Assembly (NCBI GenBank): GCA_027068915.1
Contig: JAMOLT010000013.1
Location: 59,938-123,937, forward strand
Direction of reading: 5' to 3'
DNA: 64,000 nucleotides
Source: Sedimenticola sp.
Lineage (GTDB): Bacteria; Pseudomonadota; Gammaproteobacteria; Chromatiales; Chromatiaceae
Shown: positions 1 through 10,877 of the stretch, piece by piece
Position numbering within the stretch: the stretch's first letter is position 1
Layout: each line of letters begins with the position of its first letter
Position numbers and translations under genes: made by a program
The notes under the pieces: model-generated
What the model saw: the letters and a program-made list of their open reading frames with translations, nothing else
Told to the model about the DNA's origin: nothing
The model's database searches: none

Positions 1-734
1 AAGGTAGCTGCATTTTGCGGAATACCCTGCAGATCTTCCGGGGCAAGCACCCCCTGCTTTTGCAGGATAGCCTTGGCGGCCGCCACCGATTCATTCAGGC
101 GCTGCGCGGCTTTGCCGGTAGGCGCCACCATGGCAATACGCAATTGGTGATTGTTCAGGCGCTGCAGGGCGGCAAGCAGCTTGGTGACAGTAAAGGTTTT
201 CCCGGTTCCGGGGCCGCCGGAAATCACCGAGAACCCGCTCCCCATGGCATTGGCAACAGCAAGGCGCTGCTGGTCATCCGGCTGCCCGTCGGGAAACAGC
301 TGTCCCGCCACCTCAATAGCCAGATCCCGGTCAGGGAAAAAAGAACGGGCCATCAGTTTCTTCAGCCTGTCCGCCACGCCTTTTTCAAAAGCCCAGTAAC
401 GTCGCAAGTACAGACGTTCATATTCAAACACCAGGGGCTGGTTGTCCCGGGGTTCAAGGGCGGTTTCCCGAAGAGTATTCCGCCATTGCACGAAGGCGGG
501 AAAATGATAACCGCCCTTTCTCTCTTCATCCCGCCAATGCCATTGCCCTGCTTCCGCCTGCAGTTTCAGGCAGCCGTGTCCCTCTCTCAGCAGAGAAGAA
601 ACAAGCATGATGCTGTGAAACAACAGAGATGCATCCTGCGCCTGCAAATGCCTGCACAGAGAATCGGCAAGATAATAATCTATTGCCTCCACACCATGCA
701 GTTGCGTCCGGCAGTGACTGTAACTGCTATACAT
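1..734 (-). CDS. recD: RecD, exonuclease V alpha subunit (partial, N-terminal part)
   Basis: This is the 5'->3' helicase subunit of the RecBCD double-strand-break repair complex, which acts on DNA in the cytoplasm. Reading leftward from ATG at 734 gives 244 codons open to the window edge. The Walker A motif GGPGTGKT lies at about residues 173-180, followed by VAPTGKAAQRL, both typical of RecD. The first 150 residues are the variable RecB-contacting domain. The ATG lies inside the last codons of recB (8-nt overlap), so translational coupling is likely. The C-terminal motor motifs lie outside the window. Confidence 0.93.
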   Translation of the reverse strand, partial: MYSSYSHCRTQLHGVEAIDYYLADSLCRHLQAQDASLLFHSIMLVSSLLREGHGCLKLQAEAGQWHWRDEERKGGYHFPAFVQWRNTLRETALEPRDNQPLVFEYERLYLRRYWAFEKGVADRLKKLMARSFFPDRDLAIEVAGQLFPDGQPDDQQRLAVANAMGSGFSVISGGPGTGKTFTVTKLLAALQRLNNHQLRIAMVAPTGKAAQRLNESVAAAKAILQKQGVLAPEDLQGIPQNAAT

Positions 735-3700
735 CTTCATTCCGCCCAAACAGGGCGTCCAGCTGCGTCAGCAACAGCTCCTGAACAGGTTTGTAATACA
801 CGCCGTTTCCCGTGTCCGCTGACATGCCACGCAGATAAAGGTAATACACTCCACCAAAATGCTCTGCAGGCCGATAGTTTTCCAGCTTGGCCTGCAAGTA
901 GCGATGCAGGGCCAGGCTGTAAAGCAGGTACTGCAAATCATAGAACGCCTGCCGCATGCTGCGTTCGATCATCTGCCAGCTGTAATCACTCAATTGCGTG
1001 CCCAGAAAATTGGACTTGTAGTCCGCCACATAATAGCGTCCCCGCCACTCGAAAATCAGGTCGATATAGCCATGCATCATGCCTTGCAGTTTGCGTTTTA
1101 TCGGCAGCTCAATAGCTTCTTCCTGCCCTCTGTGCTGTGCGATGATGTTTCCCAGCTGATGCACATTTCCCTTGACCATGGGAAAATAGAAGGCCGTCTC
1201 CCGCAGGGTTTGGGGCCAATCCAGTTGAGACAGGGCCAGCCCCCGGGACAAGGGCGTGTGCAGCACTTCCTGCAGCCACGCCACCAGATCCGATTGCGCA
1301 AATCCTTGCGGCAGGGAACCAAACCGCGCCAGAGGGCGCTGCAACGCCCGTTTCCAGTCTGGCCGCGAAAAATCCAAATCCTCGAAAATCTCATGCAGCA
1401 GATTCCCCGCTGCGGCACCTGCCGGGAGTGCAAAACGCAGTTGGCTGGCATTCTGTTGGTACATTTGCCCAGCCTGATCCCGGTCTGGCGGGGTGATGCC
1501 GCCATGACGCAGATTGCGCGTCAGCGCGGAAAAGGAACTCAGCCACCAATCGCGTTGAATGCAACCATGGAAAGACGCAGCCGCCAGCTGGCCACCATGC
1601 CCGGTTGCCAGCTGGCCGGCGTGCGCCGGAAAACTGTCGTCTGCCACCAGGGAAAGCGCAATATCCGGCATGCCGGCCGCCAATGAGCCCAGGGCTGGAG
1701 CCAGCTCCCCGCCCCCTGGCAAACCCAGAAGCTGTCCCAGCGGCGACCGTTCGTGTTCCGGAAACGGCGTACTGCCAATGTAGCAACGGTGAATTGCGCG
1801 GGTAACCGCCACGTACAGCAAACGCACTGATTCCGCATGGCCTTCTTCCCTGGCCAGGTCTGCTGCCTCTTCATCCCATCCCAGTTGAGTGACAGGCTCC
1901 AGGGTATTCCTGTCATGAAAGCTGAATATCTCGATATTGCGGCCACCCGATTTGAGCGGGTTCCTGTAACGGCTGGCGAAAGGGATGAATACCACCGGAT
2001 ACTCCAACCCCTTGGCGCCATGCTGGGTCTGGATGCGCAGTAAATCCGCATCTGTTTCCAGGCGTAGTTCTGCTTCCAGGTTTTCCCCTTCCCCGCGAAT
2101 CTGTTCACCCAGCCAGTTCAGCAATTCCCGGGGGCGGGTATGGCGCTGACTGGCCTGTTGCAACAATTCCATCAGATGCAGGCTGTTGGTCAGGGCACGC
2201 TCCCGCTCCCTGGCGGGCGGTTGGTAATGATGGTGAAGCAAGGCCAGCGCTATAGCGACAAACCCCTGCTCCCGCCATAGCTTGCGCAGCTGCCGAAGGC
2301 GCGAATGTTGCTGTTCCCAGGAATCCTCATTTTCGTTCATGCTTCGCAGTTGCTGCGCATTTCCTCCGAGGCAGGCACTGGCCAAAGCAGCCCGCGCCAG
2401 GCGCTCGTTTTCCAATTCCAGGATGCCCAGCAACGCCTGGTGCAGATCAATGGCCTGCTCGCTGGCAAACAGCTTGTTATGCAGGCTCAGGTAAACCGAC
2501 GGCAGCGCAGCGGCAGCCAGTGCCGTTTTGATCACTTCCGCCTCGGCACGATCCCGCACCAGCACCACGATATCCTTGGCTTGAAGCGGCGCCTCACCCA
2601 GCAACACTTTGCCACCCAGCAAGCGGGCGATTTCGGCAGCGCACCACTGCGCCATCACGCCCCGAAAGTCTCCCTTGTTATGGCCGGAACGGTTCCCATA
2701 ATCCTCATGAACGGGGAAATGCACCAGTTGCAGCGCGGCGGCCTTTTCATCATCCTGCAAGGCAAGCTCATCACCTTTGCCCGATGCCTTTACTATTTGG
2801 TATTCAATGCCCAGACCAAACACATCTGCCGGCGGCTGATCCAACGGCGCACCATGAAACAAGCGGTTGCAGGCACGGATCATGGCAGTGGAAGAGCGCC
2901 AGTTGGTATCCATATGCCATTGCAGATCCACATCCGAGCGGGCGCACAAATAGGCAAATACATCACCACCACGAAATGCATAGATCGCCTGCTTCGGATC
3001 ACCAATAAGATAAAGCGCTGTTTCCTGCCCTCTGGCGGGGGTGTAGATCCGTTGCAGGATCTGATACTGGGACGGGTCGGTATCCTGGAATTCATCGACC
3101 AGCGCTGCCGGATATTCCTGCGCCAGCACCTCCGCCAACCCTTGTCCAGATGTTCCATCGAGTGCTGCCGAGAGCCGCTCCACCAGGTCATCGAAACCCA
3201 GGATCCGCTGCGCCTGCTTGGCCTGAAGGATGGATTGCTCCATGGCTGCCAGAGCTTCCGTTACGAGACCGTAGGCTGCCGCTTTGTGCAGGCGCTGCTG
3301 CAGATCTTCTCCCTCTTTTTTCAGCGCCTTTGCAATTTTCAGCCAGGTACTGAGTCCTTCCCCGGTGGGCAGGATTCGCAAACGGTTGCCATGAAGAAAA
3401 GCCACTGCCTCCCGAGGCATGGGAGTATCATCACCCTGGTTCAGCCATTCCATAAGCAGCTGCCATTCCCGGCTACGCTTGTCGCTGTCTTTCCTGCCAT
3501 TTACCAACAGGGCAAACAGTTGTTCCTGCTGCCGTTGCAGTTGACTCCTGCAGGCCTGCTTGCGTTCCTGCCATGCCTGTAGCAGTTGAACGGAGTCCAC
3601 AACGGCAAGCGGAACCGGTTTTTCCAGCAGATTGCCAAAAGTCTGAAAGAAACTTTCCGGATCCGGCCAGTAGCGGGCTATCAGGCGGTAATCCTCTTCT

Positions 3701-4188
3701 CGCACCGCCAGACAACGATACCAGTCCCGCACTGCCTGGAGATGAAGATCAGCCAGTTCCTGCTCGATGCCCATATCAAAATCCATCCCCGTGGCAAAGG
3801 CATGGCGCTCCAGCACCTGGCGACAGAAGCTGTGGATGGTGAATACCGGAGCCTCATCCAGATACAACAGGGCGCGATGCAGCAGTGGGCGTGCCTGCTC
3901 CCTGGAGAAACGCCTGTTCATCTCCCGATAGAAGTCATCTGCAACACCGGGGGTTCCCCAGCTATCCAGGGCATGACGCAACTCCCCGGCGATGCGGCCA
4001 CGCAGCTCTTCGGTGGCCGCCCGGGTAAACGTCATCACCAGGATATTGCGTACATCAAGCTGTTTTTCCAACAACAAACGTAGGTAGATACGGGTAATGC
4101 TGAAGGTTTTGCCGGTACCGGCGCTGGCCTCGATAAGCTGGCGTCCGTGCAATGGCAGAGCAGTGACATCCAGCGGCTGCATGCTCAC
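727..4188 (-). CDS. recB: RecB, exonuclease V beta subunit
   Basis: RecB is the 3'->5' helicase and nuclease subunit of RecBCD. The protein has about 1153 residues, the usual size. An N-terminal UvrD-type motor begins with Walker A in EASAGTGKT (about residues 20-28), and the Walker B-like motif VDEFQDTDPSQ is present. The C-terminal nuclease domain keeps the aspartate of GYIDLIFEW and the DYKSN motif, so the nuclease looks intact. The chosen GTG at 4188 overlaps the recC stop (GTGA) and has an AGGA about 9 nt upstream. An ATG two codons further in (4182) is the alternative. It overlaps recD by 8 nt. Confidence 0.96.
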   Translation of the reverse strand: MSMQPLDVTALPLHGRQLIEASAGTGKTFSITRIYLRLLLEKQLDVRNILVMTFTRAATEELRGRIAGELRHALDSWGTPGVADDFYREMNRRFSREQARPLLHRALLYLDEAPVFTIHSFCRQVLERHAFATGMDFDMGIEQELADLHLQAVRDWYRCLAVREEDYRLIARYWPDPESFFQTFGNLLEKPVPLAVVDSVQLLQAWQERKQACRSQLQRQQEQLFALLVNGRKDSDKRSREWQLLMEWLNQGDDTPMPREAVAFLHGNRLRILPTGEGLSTWLKIAKALKKEGEDLQQRLHKAAAYGLVTEALAAMEQSILQAKQAQRILGFDDLVERLSAALDGTSGQGLAEVLAQEYPAALVDEFQDTDPSQYQILQRIYTPARGQETALYLIGDPKQAIYAFRGGDVFAYLCARSDVDLQWHMDTNWRSSTAMIRACNRLFHGAPLDQPPADVFGLGIEYQIVKASGKGDELALQDDEKAAALQLVHFPVHEDYGNRSGHNKGDFRGVMAQWCAAEIARLLGGKVLLGEAPLQAKDIVVLVRDRAEAEVIKTALAAAALPSVYLSLHNKLFASEQAIDLHQALLGILELENERLARAALASACLGGNAQQLRSMNENEDSWEQQHSRLRQLRKLWREQGFVAIALALLHHHYQPPARERERALTNSLHLMELLQQASQRHTRPRELLNWLGEQIRGEGENLEAELRLETDADLLRIQTQHGAKGLEYPVVFIPFASRYRNPLKSGGRNIEIFSFHDRNTLEPVTQLGWDEEAADLAREEGHAESVRLLYVAVTRAIHRCYIGSTPFPEHERSPLGQLLGLPGGGELAPALGSLAAGMPDIALSLVADDSFPAHAGQLATGHGGQLAAASFHGCIQRDWWLSSFSALTRNLRHGGITPPDRDQAGQMYQQNASQLRFALPAGAAAGNLLHEIFEDLDFSRPDWKRALQRPLARFGSLPQGFAQSDLVAWLQEVLHTPLSRGLALSQLDWPQTLRETAFYFPMVKGNVHQLGNIIAQHRGQEEAIELPIKRKLQGMMHGYIDLIFEWRGRYYVADYKSNFLGTQLSDYSWQMIERSMRQAFYDLQYLLYSLALHRYLQAKLENYRPAEHFGGVYYLYLRGMSADTGNGVYYKPVQELLLTQLDALFGRNEDV

Positions 4189-7100
4189 AAGTCTTCTTCC
4201 TGGCGATGCCGATACAAGGGGGCGTAGATCTGCTCCAGAAGCTTTGCCGGGAGCGCTTGCACCTCCGGCGCTTCCGGCCAAAACCAGCGATAATAGGGAT
4301 CATAGCCAGGGCCGCGCCGGTTGAAATCATCTGCCCAGAACGACGAAAACTTTTCGGGGTTTTCCGCCAGTGTCTCTACCCATTTCCTGCCCAGATCCAC
4401 CCCGCAAAGAAGAGGCTGCCGCATGCCTTCCCGCCACACATCCAGAAGCTGTTGCAACACTTCCGGCGCATTTTCCACCGGTGAAAACATTATCTGGCGA
4501 AACTTCTCCACCCTGGTTCCATGGCGGAATATGCCCCGGGTCACCAGCCTCTCACCCCCCGGCAGGCACTGGGCAAGCAGATGGTGCAGCCACAGGCGCA
4601 TGTCATCTTTTCCCTTTGCGCTGGCAAGACGGTAAAACAGCAGCCCGTCACCAGCCCGGGGAAGGCTCACCAACAGCGTTTGCCCCTGCAGTTCGATCTC
4701 TGCATTCTCTACAACAAGCCCGGCCCCACCCCGCATGGCAACCTGTTTGGCGAAATCACTGGCCTGTTGCGCCCAACCCTCCAGCACCTCGTCGATCACG
4801 GGGGTTTCCGGCAGCTGGCCACCGAGTCTGGCCCGCTGCAATATTTCCTTGTCACTTCCACCTTCCAGATGGCTTCGCACCAGCTGCTCCTGAAGCAGAT
4901 AGCGATCCAGATGGCTGGCCGAAAAAGGCTCCTGATCCTCTGGGCCTCCCGGGTTGTCCGCTCCCAGGTACAAGCCCAACTGCCGCTGGGCAAAATAACG
5001 GGGAGGATGCGAAAAGAACTGCAGCAGCGTTTCCAGCTGCAACTCCGTTCCGCCATCCTCAACCGGCGGCAGGTGTATCTGGTTTCGTGCTCCCCGGCTT
5101 TGCAGCAAGGACAACCATCCGGAATCAAACGAGTGAAAAGCCGATTCCCTGCCGGTCTTCTCCATATAGTTTTCCGCACTGAAAGGCTGCAGCGGCAGCT
5201 GCATCAGATCCGCAGCAGTCTCGGACATAAACCAGCTGTAGCCCTGCTGCAAGTAGTCCATCAGTTCCTTCAGCACCAGGGATGGCTCTCGCACCAGATT
5301 GGTTTTGATGTCCTTCCCCTGATAGCTAAGGTACAGTTTTTCTCTGGCGGAAATCAGGGTCTCAAGAAACAAATAGCGATCATCCCCTCGCCGGGAACGA
5401 TCCCCGACACGGGGAGTTCCCTGGGCCATCAGGTCAAACCCCCGGGGAGGTCGCTGACGGGGAAATTCACCGGTGTTAAGCCCCAGCACGGCAATGATGC
5501 GGAACGGCACGCTGCGCATGGGAATCATGGAACAGAAGCTCACCTGCCCCAGTAGAAACTGCCGCCCCGGTTCGGGACGGGAGAAACCGTCCCGCAGCCA
5601 ATCACGAATCACGGGCAGGGGTATTTCCTGGTCAAAACCGGCTGCCTGGGTGTATTCCCCCAGTTCGTCAATGGCGGTGACAACCAGCTGCTGCGCCTGT
5701 TCCTCCTCGGCGTCGATCCCGAACAGCCAGCCCTGCATTTCCAGCAACAGCGTTTGCCAGGCAGCTGCCTTGCACGGGAGGCGCAGCTTGTGCGCATAGT
5801 GCTTCAACCCTTCGATAAGCTGCAGCAGCTTTCCCAACAGCAGGGCTTCTTCCCCTTCCACATCCGGAAGCAACAAGCGGTCGTCATAGATTACAGGTTC
5901 ATGCCCCCAGGCAAATCCCTGGAGCAAACGCTCCAAGCCCTGCTTCCAGGTAAAGCTTTCGCTGTGACTTTCCATCCCCAGTATCTGCTGCCTGTGCCTG
6001 CCGTCCAGGCCCCAGTGCACCGCCGCCTGTTCCAGCCAGCCCTCGATAGCAGGCAGATTCTCATCCAAAATAGCAAACTGTTTTTGCACTGCTGGCAATC
6101 GCATCAGGCCCAGTATCTGCGATACCTGAAAGCGACTGTCCGGCAGATCCAGCAGTTCTGCAAACGCCGCCACCAGGGGTTCTTCATCCCGTAGCGCCCG
6201 GTCTGCAATGGAGCAGGGAAGTCTTGGGGATTGTGCATCACCTCGCTTCCAGATATTGCCAAAAACCGCCTGTACCGCCGGGGCGTAGTCTTCTATTTGC
6301 GGACAGGTCACCAGCACATCCGCCGGAACGAGGCTGTCATCCTGATTGAACTGGTGCAGCAACCAGTCGTGCAGCGCCTGCACTTCCCGCAACGCCGAGT
6401 GCGCTGACACCAGGGTGATGCTGTCATCATGCAGGTCAAAAGGATGTCGACGCGCATCGTCCAGGCTGAAAATATCCATTTGCAGGTGATGCAGCAGGCT
6501 GTCCGGCGCATCCGTTTGCAATGGCGGGTCGAAGACGGGAAATTCCGTCGTGGGCTGTTCTTGCAGCAGGGAAAAAAATTCCCGCCCCTGTGCGCCCAGA
6601 TTTCCCAGCAGGGGATTGATATCCATGCTGCTCTCGTCACTTTCCAGCCAGCGGCTCAGTTGCTTTTCGCTGCGCACGTCCCCCCAATACTCGACACAGG
6701 GGTTCAGGTGAAACAAATGCACCTGGGCATAGCCGCCGAGAGTTCCCAGAAAATCCAACCACAGGGGCGCCAGGGCATTGATGCCGAACACAAACAGGCG
6801 CTGCGGCAGCCTGTGGGTTGCCTGCGGCATTTCCCTTGCCGCCCGTTGTAATAGTTTGAGTGGGTGGTCAGGAACTCCGGCCACCAGCTGCTGCCAGACA
6901 AATGCCTGCCAGTGCGGGGTCTCTCCCCTGTCCCAGGCCCTGATCCAGTCCGGCCGGTAGATCAAATACTGTTCGAACAGGTCCGCCAGTTCTCTGGCCA
7001 GCTGAAAACGCAGGCTGCGGGGGTCGTCCTGGGCATTCTGCCAGTAATTGCCTGGTTCCCGGCACAGGGGATTCTCCGTGACGACAGCATCCGCCAGCAG

Positions 7101-7394
7101 GTCATACAGGCGCCAGCACAATACCTCACGGGAGTACGGAGAAAGATCCGGAACCGACTCCCTGCCCAAAATCTCACGGATGATCTGCCAGAAAAAACTC
7201 GCCGGAAGGCGAAAATCCAGGTTCATGCTAATGCCGCGCTGCTGCGCCAGGCGCAAATTCAGCCAGTGCTGCATGCCGCCGTTTTGCACCAGTACAATAT
7301 CCGGCTGCAGCAGATTGGCCTTGGGCGTATGCAGCACCGCATCCAGCAGTTGCGCCAGATCTTCCAGCCGGTTGGACGGGTAGACATTCAGCAT
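4185..7394 (-). CDS. recC: RecC, exonuclease V gamma subunit
   Basis: RecC is the Chi-recognising, scaffold subunit of RecBCD. The length of 1069 residues is close to the family norm. The N-terminus ([17 protein letters not shown]) and the stretch SMIPMRSVPFRIIAVLGLN are characteristic of RecC. The protein has a catalytically dead helicase-like fold, so no intact Walker motif is expected and none was seen. The start overlaps the 3' end of bpt by 7 nt, and the stop overlaps the recB start, making a compact recC-recB-recD unit. Confidence 0.96.
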   Translation of the reverse strand: MLNVYPSNRLEDLAQLLDAVLHTPKANLLQPDIVLVQNGGMQHWLNLRLAQQRGISMNLDFRLPASFFWQIIREILGRESVPDLSPYSREVLCWRLYDLLADAVVTENPLCREPGNYWQNAQDDPRSLRFQLARELADLFEQYLIYRPDWIRAWDRGETPHWQAFVWQQLVAGVPDHPLKLLQRAAREMPQATHRLPQRLFVFGINALAPLWLDFLGTLGGYAQVHLFHLNPCVEYWGDVRSEKQLSRWLESDESSMDINPLLGNLGAQGREFFSLLQEQPTTEFPVFDPPLQTDAPDSLLHHLQMDIFSLDDARRHPFDLHDDSITLVSAHSALREVQALHDWLLHQFNQDDSLVPADVLVTCPQIEDYAPAVQAVFGNIWKRGDAQSPRLPCSIADRALRDEEPLVAAFAELLDLPDSRFQVSQILGLMRLPAVQKQFAILDENLPAIEGWLEQAAVHWGLDGRHRQQILGMESHSESFTWKQGLERLLQGFAWGHEPVIYDDRLLLPDVEGEEALLLGKLLQLIEGLKHYAHKLRLPCKAAAWQTLLLEMQGWLFGIDAEEEQAQQLVVTAIDELGEYTQAAGFDQEIPLPVIRDWLRDGFSRPEPGRQFLLGQVSFCSMIPMRSVPFRIIAVLGLNTGEFPRQRPPRGFDLMAQGTPRVGDRSRRGDDRYLFLETLISAREKLYLSYQGKDIKTNLVREPSLVLKELMDYLQQGYSWFMSETAADLMQLPLQPFSAENYMEKTGRESAFHSFDSGWLSLLQSRGARNQIHLPPVEDGGTELQLETLLQFFSHPPRYFAQRQLGLYLGADNPGGPEDQEPFSASHLDRYLLQEQLVRSHLEGGSDKEILQRARLGGQLPETPVIDEVLEGWAQQASDFAKQVAMRGGAGLVVENAEIELQGQTLLVSLPRAGDGLLFYRLASAKGKDDMRLWLHHLLAQCLPGGERLVTRGIFRHGTRVEKFRQIMFSPVENAPEVLQQLLDVWREGMRQPLLCGVDLGRKWVETLAENPEKFSSFWADDFNRRGPGYDPYYRWFWPEAPEVQALPAKLLEQIYAPLYRHRQEEDL

Positions 7395-8101
7395 TGCTCA
7401 ATCCATTTTTCGTCCTGCATTTTCTGCATGGGTCGCCGTACTTCAAGGGGTCGGAATACAGATTTGTAGGCCATTTTGCGGCAATCCGGAATCCAGTATC
7501 CCAGATATAACCAGCTCTTTCCCAAACCACGGGCCTGGACAATCTGCTGCAAAACGGCGTAGTTTCCCAGAGAGCGCCTGCCCATGTCCGGGCGGAAAAA
7601 AGTGTACACCGCCGACAGGCTCTGTGGCTGAAAATCCGTTACCGCCACCGCCAGCAACTCCCGGTTCAGGCGCATCTCCAGGAAACGCACATCGCTCCAA
7701 CCTGCAAGCAGAAAGGCTTCGGTTTCCGCAAAGCTACTGCCCGCCATGGAGCTGCCGGCATGACGATGATCCTGATAGGACAAATACAACGCATGCTGTT
7801 CCTCCGTCAGTTCTCCCGGGCGCCAGCTCACATCCAGGTCCTGATTGGTTTTCCCGCAGCGACGCTGGCTACGGCTGGGATGAAAGCGTCTTACGGGCAC
7901 ACGCACCGCATGGCATTGCCTGCAGTCATCGCACCAGGGACGGTAGACATATTCCCCGCTGCGGCGATAACCGTGGGCAAGCAGGGCGTCATAAACCTGG
8001 GGGGAAAGCAGCGCTTCATCCATCACCATCAGGGAGCGGGACATCTTCTGCTGCAGATAACTGCAATGATGCTCCTGGCTCAAGCCGAGATTCATGCGCA
8101 C
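7388..8101 (-). CDS. bpt: Bpt, aspartate/glutamate leucyltransferase
   Basis: This enzyme transfers leucine from Leu-tRNA to proteins with N-terminal Asp or Glu, which feeds them to ClpS/ClpAP degradation (bacterial N-end rule). The 237-residue protein shows the family signatures: an N-terminal C-S-Y region, the cysteine cluster CDDCRQC near residues 57-63, [10 protein letters not shown], and the conserved tail motif [16 protein letters not shown]. Bpt is the bacterial relative of eukaryotic ATE1. The start overlaps the end of aat by about 10 nt. An internal ATG two codons in (8095) is possible. Pairing with aat places both N-degron transferases in one transcript. Confidence 0.94.
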   Translation of the reverse strand: MRMNLGLSQEHHCSYLQQKMSRSLMVMDEALLSPQVYDALLAHGYRRSGEYVYRPWCDDCRQCHAVRVPVRRFHPSRSQRRCGKTNQDLDVSWRPGELTEEQHALYLSYQDHRHAGSSMAGSSFAETEAFLLAGWSDVRFLEMRLNRELLAVAVTDFQPQSLSAVYTFFRPDMGRRSLGNYAVLQQIVQARGLGKSWLYLGYWIPDCRKMAYKSVFRPLEVRRPMQKMQDEKWIEQC

Positions 8102-8787
8102 GATACATCTGCCGGAAAGCGTTGTGGACCATCCACAGCACCGCCAATCAGGGACAGGAACTCATCCCGGGGAATCAAACGCGCCCCCAGGGATTGCAGA
8201 TGCGGCGTATATACCTGACAGTCAACCAGCTGGAAGCCCGCACGCTTGAGACTGCGAACCAGGCAGACAAAGGCCATCTTGGATGCATTCGGCATATGCG
8301 TAAACATGGACTCCCCGAAAAACACACTTCCAAGAGCGTTTCCGTAGAGCCCCCCAACCAGCGCGCTCTCTTGCCATGCTTCTACAGAATGCGCAATCCC
8401 CTGTTGATGCAAGATCCGATAGGCCGCAATCATTTCCGGCATCAGCCAGGTGCCATCATCCCTTTCCCGCGGCTGTGCACATGCCTCGATTACCCGGTCG
8501 AACGCCTGGTCAAAAGTGATCTGAAAGCGCTCTTTGCGCATTTCCCTGGCCAGGCTGCGGCTGACATGCAGTTCATCCGGAAAAAGCACCATGCGCGGAT
8601 CCGGGCTCCACCACAAAAGTGGCTGGGAGTCCCCGTACCAGGGAAAAATTCCCTGGCGATAGGCCTGGACAATACGTTCGGTGGACAGATCGCCTCCCAC
8701 GGCCAGCAGGCCGTCAGGGTCTGTTTCCGCCAATGAAGGGTCGGGAAAAGGTTCGCCCGGTTGGGTATCATCCAGGGAGAACAGCAA
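8092..8787 (-). CDS. aat: Aat, leucyl/phenylalanyl-tRNA--protein transferase
   Basis: Aat adds Leu or Phe to N-terminal Arg or Lys of proteins, creating primary N-degrons. The protein has 231 residues, the normal size. Family motifs are visible: [20 protein letters not shown] near the N-terminus, [21 protein letters not shown] and the catalytic-core stretch SVEAWQ. It lies immediately downstream of trxB (3 nt between trxB stop and this start) and overlaps bpt, so co-transcription of trxB-aat-bpt-recCBD is plausible. Confidence 0.95.
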   Translation of the reverse strand: MLFSLDDTQPGEPFPDPSLAETDPDGLLAVGGDLSTERIVQAYRQGIFPWYGDSQPLLWWSPDPRMVLFPDELHVSRSLAREMRKERFQITFDQAFDRVIEACAQPRERDDGTWLMPEMIAAYRILHQQGIAHSVEAWQESALVGGLYGNALGSVFFGESMFTHMPNASKMAFVCLVRSLKRAGFQLVDCQVYTPHLQSLGARLIPRDEFLSLIGGAVDGPQRFPADVSCA

Positions 8788-8790
8788 GTA

Positions 8791-9780
<990 letters not shown>

Positions 9781-9801
9781 TTATGCGGCAAATCCTAACA
9801 C

Positions 9802-10860
9802 ATGAGAATTGGCATACCCAAAGAGATCAAACCCCTTGAGGGCAGAGTCGCCCTGATTCCCGATGCGGCAGCTGACCTGGCGCGTGCCGGGCATGAGGTC
9901 TATATCCAGGCGGGCGCAGGCAAGGCCAGCGGCTTTTCCGATGAAGAGTATGTCCATGCCGGCGTACGAATATTGCCCGACGCAGCGGCGGTCTACGAAA
10001 AAGGACAGCTCATCATCAAGGTCAAGGAGCCCGTTGGCGAGGAACTGGATCTGCTGCGCAGGGATCACCAGCTGTTCAGTTTTCTGCATCTCGCCGCCTT
10101 GCCGGATCTCACAAAGAAACTATGCGATATCGGACTGACTGCCATTGCCTTTGAAACCGTGCAGGATCGACACGGACTCCCCATTCTCGCCCCCATGAGC
10201 AATATCGCGGGCCGCATTGCTGTCCAGGCGGGCACCCACTACCTGCACAGCCCGTCCGGAGGAAAGGGACTGATGCTGGGCGGGCTTCCCGGCGTGGAGC
10301 GGGGCAAGGTGGTCATTCTTGGCGCCGGTAATGCAGGGAGCAATGCCGCCAGTCTTGCCGCCGGCATGGGGGCGGAAGTTGTTGTTTTCGACAAGCAGGC
10401 GCACAAACTCGATGCCATGATGAACATGGCGAGCAATATCACGGCGCTGTATCCCTACCAGGAGGCGCTCTCCTGCCATGTGCAACAGGCTGACCTCCTT
10501 ATCGGAGCAGTGCTCATACCCGGTGCCAAAGCACCGAAAATCATCAGCCGGGAACAGGTTTGTTCCATGCAGGCCGGCAGCGTCATCGTGGACATCGCCG
10601 TGGATCAGGGAGGGTGCATCGAAACCACCAGACCCACCACCTACACAACGCCCGTATACACGGAATGCGGCGCATTGCATTTCTGTGTAACCAATATCCC
10701 CGGAGCAGTGCCGAAAACAGCTTCCATTGCCTTGTCGGCAAGCCTCCTGCCCTACTCCCTTAGTCTGGCAAACGGAAAGTGGAAAGACAATGCCGTACTG
10801 AACGCTGCAGTGAATGTGGAAAACGGCTCCATTGTGCATCCGGCCCTGATCCATCACTAG
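9802..10860 (+). CDS. ald: Alanine dehydrogenase
   Basis: Ald catalyses NAD-dependent reversible deamination of L-alanine to pyruvate and ammonium. The protein has 352 residues. The N-terminus MRIGIPKEIKPLEGRVALIP, the substrate-domain motif FSFLHLAALP, the Rossmann loop ILGAGNAGSNAA (about 173-184) and VDIAVDQGGCIETTRPTT are all hallmarks of the family. It appears monocistronic. It is divergent from trxB and convergent with glmM, separated from the glmM stop by 17 bp with no obvious hairpin. Confidence 0.95.
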   Translation: MRIGIPKEIKPLEGRVALIPDAAADLARAGHEVYIQAGAGKASGFSDEEYVHAGVRILPDAAAVYEKGQLIIKVKEPVGEELDLLRRDHQLFSFLHLAALPDLTKKLCDIGLTAIAFETVQDRHGLPILAPMSNIAGRIAVQAGTHYLHSPSGGKGLMLGGLPGVERGKVVILGAGNAGSNAASLAAGMGAEVVVFDKQAHKLDAMMNMASNITALYPYQEALSCHVQQADLLIGAVLIPGAKAPKIISREQVCSMQAGSVIVDIAVDQGGCIETTRPTTYTTPVYTECGALHFCVTNIPGAVPKTASIALSASLLPYSLSLANGKWKDNAVLNAAVNVENGSIVHPALIHH

Positions 10861-10877
10861 TGTACTGCTAACAGGTT

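Noticed and set aside
15..1115. Long rightward open frame (366 codons) at the left edge
   Set aside because: It is antisense to recD and the end of recB, which are clear by motifs; the translated product shows no domain.
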